In this document: piece by piece, positions 6,120 through 8,410 of the stretch
Layout of the letters: each line of letters opens with the position of its first letter
How positions within the stretch are numbered: position 1 is the stretch's first letter
NCBI GenBank assembly: GCA_039812085.1
Contig: JBDHZU010000088.1
Coordinates: 1-8,410, forward strand
DNA: 8,410 nt
Direction: 5' to 3'
Source of the DNA: JBDHZU01 sp039812085
GTDB lineage: Bacteria; Actinomycetota; Actinomycetes; S36-B12; UBA10799
Position numbers and translations under genes: made by a program
Notes under the pieces: generated by a model
Told to the model about the DNA's origin: nothing
The model's input: only the letters and a program-made list of their open reading frames with translations
Database searches by the model: none

Positions 6120-8126
6120 GTGCGGCGCCGATCCATCCCTTACAACCCGGGACTCGATGGTCTGCGTGCAGTTGCCGTTCTGCTAGTGATGTTCTTCCAC
6201 GCAGGTGTCACTATTTTCGGTGGTGGATTCCTTGGTGTGGATGTCTTCTTTGCCCTTTCCGGCTTCTTGATCACAACGTTGCTCCTGGCCGAGATAGATC
6301 GGTCGGATCGCATCAATTTAGGCAGTTTCTGGAAACGGCGAGCGCTACGTCTACTGCCCGCAATCGGGGCCATGATGTTGGTCGTTCTCGTGGTGCTGCC
6401 ACTACTGGGCATTCAGTGGCCATCGGCGACTCGCGGCGATGCCGTTGCCACTTTCTTCTACGTCACCAACTGGTGGTTCATTGCACAGAATCAGCCGTAC
6501 GTCCAAGCCTTCAGCGATCCATCACCGTTTCAACACATGTGGTCGCTCGCCATTGAGGAACAGTTCTATCTCATCTTCCCGTTGATTCTGCTCGCCTTGA
6601 TCGGCACTTTCGCGTTACGTGGTGGCCGCAGGTCTGTGGGGTATCTCCTGCTCGGGGGCAGCGTTCTCTCTGCTGCCTGGATGGCGATTCTCTTCAGCAA
6701 TACCGGGGATGTGACCCGGGCGTACTACGGAACCGACACCCGATGTCAGACTCTGCTCCTCGGTTGCGCCGCTGCCTGTCTCGTGTCTGCTCGCCGGAGA
6801 GCGCATCCTGATCAATCACTTTTTTCCTCTCGCACAGCAAACGTGGCGGGTATCGCGGGAATTGGTGCGTTACTCGTATTGGCGATGACCGTTCGTGAGT
6901 CGACGAATTGGATGTATTACGGCGGCTACTTCTTAGTTGCTGTGTTATCAGTCGCGGTCATCCTGAGTTTGGATACGGGGTTGAAGCAAAGCAATCCACT
7001 GTCACGTGGGTTATCACTACACCCCGTGGTATTCATCGGGACGATTTCGTACGGGCTCTACGTCTGGCACTGGCCGCTGTTTCTTGCTTTAAATAGTGAA
7101 CACACCGGTTTGAACGGCATAGCACTGTTCGCACTGCGCTTCGCCGTCACCTTCGCCGTCGCTATCGCGAGTTGGTATCTACTGGAACAGCCGATGCGCA
7201 GTGGTCGGTTACTTGATCGGCTGACCGTTCCCACCAGTTCTCGAGCTTTCGTTGCATTGGCGGGAACAGCCGCAGTCATCGCTGCCATTGCCTTCACAAA
7301 TTCAGCTCCTCGAGTAGATGACATTTCGCAGCTACAAATCGTCGCTGAACAACTCACTGCCAGTTCTGCACCCCATTCCTCACCTACTTCGCATTCCACA
7401 TCCACAACTAAATCGAAAGTCACCAACATCCAGTTTGTGGGTGACTCACGACCTTTGAGTTTGTTCGTCGGCGCGCGTGACATCGCCAAACCCGCAGTGA
7501 ACCTGACAGTCGCAACCCGATTCGGATGCGGAGTTACCCCGATGACTGCCGCAGTAGAGGGGACTCCTGTTCCTCCCATTCAACCTCTGTGTGGACAGTG
7601 GGAGAACGCCCGCGCCTACGAGATTGCCATGCAACATCCAACGATTAGCGTGCTGTTCCCGGGAACTTGGGAGCGCTATGACCGCTGGGTAGGGGGCGCG
7701 ACGGTACCGAGTTCATCCCAAGAATGGCAGGACTTAACTGCTGCCGACTACGGGCGAGTGCTGAAAGAGATGCACGCGCAGACCAACCGCGTTGGAATCG
7801 TTTTGGATTCCTGTACCTACCGTCCTGCGCAAGATCTAGGAGGACCTGCGAACGTCGTTCGTGCGACGGCCTACGCTCCCGTCGTCAATTCCTTGACTCG
7901 TCGTGATCAACTCAATGCCGCTGCCAGAAAGGCAGCAGCCGACGCTGGATTCCCCGTCACCGTCATCGATATCAATCCTTGGCTATGTCCGCATGGATTC
8001 CAACCCACATTGGACGGAGTCAAGCTGCGTACTGACGGTGTTCATTTCACAGTTAAAGGCGCGCAACTTGTGTGGAAGCGGCTGGAACCCGAGCTCCTCA
8101 AGATCGGTGCAGAGAAAAACAACTAG
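6120..8126 (+). CDS. Membrane acyltransferase (acyltransferase 3 family) fused to SGNH-type domain, OafA-like
   Basis: This is a 668-residue integral membrane protein. Residues 1 to about 390 form the acyltransferase 3 domain, with about ten or more hydrophobic segments, the R-x10-H pair R16/H27 (RAVAVLLVMFFH), GVDVFFALSGFLIT (39-52), FWKRRALRLLP (70-80), SLAIEEQFY (142-150) and YGLYVWHWPLF later on. A Ser/Thr-rich linker (about 412-433) leads to an extracytoplasmic SGNH domain with GDS (441-443, S443 the likely nucleophile) and DGVH (D639, H642). Family members move acetyl or other acyl groups across the membrane onto surface glycans such as lipopolysaccharide, peptidoglycan or exopolysaccharide; the target here is unknown. 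The start must be the GTG at 6120, because a TAG lies immediately before it in frame and the next Met is already inside the first conserved segment. The gene stands alone after a hairpin-rich gap and ends nine bases from a convergent gene. Confidence 0.92.
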   Translation: MRRRSIPYNPGLDGLRAVAVLLVMFFHAGVTIFGGGFLGVDVFFALSGFLITTLLLAEIDRSDRINLGSFWKRRALRLLPAIGAMMLVVLVVLPLLGIQWPSATRGDAVATFFYVTNWWFIAQNQPYVQAFSDPSPFQHMWSLAIEEQFYLIFPLILLALIGTFALRGGRRSVGYLLLGGSVLSAAWMAILFSNTGDVTRAYYGTDTRCQTLLLGCAAACLVSARRRAHPDQSLFSSRTANVAGIAGIGALLVLAMTVRESTNWMYYGGYFLVAVLSVAVILSLDTGLKQSNPLSRGLSLHPVVFIGTISYGLYVWHWPLFLALNSEHTGLNGIALFALRFAVTFAVAIASWYLLEQPMRSGRLLDRLTVPTSSRAFVALAGTAAVIAAIAFTNSAPRVDDISQLQIVAEQLTASSAPHSSPTSHSTSTTKSKVTNIQFVGDSRPLSLFVGARDIAKPAVNLTVATRFGCGVTPMTAAVEGTPVPPIQPLCGQWENARAYEIAMQHPTISVLFPGTWERYDRWVGGATVPSSSQEWQDLTAADYGRVLKEMHAQTNRVGIVLDSCTYRPAQDLGGPANVVRATAYAPVVNSLTRRDQLNAAARKAAADAGFPVTVIDINPWLCPHGFQPTLDGVKLRTDGVHFTVKGAQLVWKRLEPELLKIGAEKNN

Positions 8127-8135
8127 GCGCGCCAA

Positions 8136-8410
8136 CTACTGACTGATCGCCAATCGAGCTCGCCGCTTTCTCCAGTAGCGAGCCATCGGTTCCACCAACC
8201 GAGCCAACACTGGACCAACAATTGCGGTGAACAGAACGTAGGTAGTGGTGAGCGCCAATAACGAGCTAGATGAGTTGAGCGACACCGCCACGATGCCGGC
8301 AATAACCACGCTGAACTCACCACGCGCGACCAACAGAGTGCCCGCACGTAGCATTCCGGTTTCTCCGGCACCGGCGCTGCGGGCAACAAGTCGACCGGTC
8401 AGAATCTTGG
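8136..8410 (-). CDS. CPA2-type monovalent cation/proton antiporter (C-terminal fragment)
   Basis: These are the last 90 residues of a gene that continues beyond the window. The first visible part reads KILTGRLVARSAGAGETG, followed by LRAGTLLVARGEFSVVIAG, which matches the conserved GEFS segment near the end of the membrane domain in Kef/CPA2 antiporters. A further hydrophobic helix (LTTTYVLFTAIVGPVLARLV) and a basic cytoplasmic tail (RYWRKRRARLAISQ) follow. These proteins exchange Na+ or K+ for protons across the plasma membrane. The protein ends without a TrkA-N or TrkA-C domain, so if it is regulated by nucleotide binding the regulatory subunit must be a separate gene, as in KhtT/KhtU pairs; that gene would lie outside the window. 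The ATG at 8354 is internal, not the start. The TAG stop lies nine bases from the stop of the opposing acyltransferase. Confidence 0.85.
   Translation of the reverse strand, partial: KILTGRLVARSAGAGETGMLRAGTLLVARGEFSVVIAGIVAVSLNSSSSLLALTTTYVLFTAIVGPVLARLVEPMARYWRKRRARLAISQ

Noticed and set aside
7058..7579. 173-residue minus-strand open frame
   Set aside because: It lies antisense to the end of the membrane domain and the linker of the acyltransferase; its composition is explained by the codons on the other strand.

Overview
The window reads as ordinary chromosomal DNA of an actinobacterium (Actinomycetota) of moderate GC, roughly mid-50s percent by eye. The evidence is the helicase type (HelY, an actinobacterial Ski2-like protein), a stand-alone 5'-3' exonuclease, an M24 peptidase beside them, and several genes with no Shine-Dalgarno sequence but a TAnnnT box at leaderless spacing. 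From memory of the Mycobacterium tuberculosis map, helY (Rv2092c), the exonuclease Rv2090 and pepE (Rv2089c) lie in the same order and relative orientations as here. The window therefore appears to carry a conserved housekeeping block rather than a mobile island. I see no insertion sequence, phage gene, CRISPR array, rRNA or tRNA.

Layout. Bases 1-1758 hold the C-terminal part of HelY, whose 5' end lies outside the window. After an 82-base gap comes a secreted cell-wall protein (1841-2806, +) with a signal peptide, an M15-like zinc peptidase domain and a C-terminal peptidoglycan-binding domain. It meets the exonuclease (2808-3734, -) tail to tail with a single base between the stop codons. The exonuclease is head to head with an M24 Xaa-Pro peptidase (3742-4893, +), and their possible start codons touch. 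An acyl-CoA dehydrogenase (4893-6047, +) overlaps the peptidase by one base in TGATG, so the two probably form an operon. A 72-base gap rich in small hairpins (6048-6119) precedes a large membrane acyltransferase fused to an SGNH esterase-like domain (6120-8126, +). Nine bases after its stop lies the stop codon of a CPA2-type cation/proton antiporter on the minus strand (8136-8410, incomplete at its N-terminal side).

How the genes fit together. The helicase and exonuclease are nucleic-acid maintenance factors. The M24 peptidase and acyl-CoA dehydrogenase are a coupled catabolic pair. The secreted peptidase and the acyltransferase both probably act on the cell envelope, one cutting peptidoglycan and the other adding acyl groups to a surface glycan. 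There is no sign of one dedicated system joining all of them. I did not find a convincing undescribed system. The points most worth checking are the cell-wall hydrolase placed inside the conserved helY-exonuclease-pepE block, the extremely compact gene junctions, the candidate leaderless starts and the hairpin cluster at 6050-6086. No gap between genes is longer than 82 bases.
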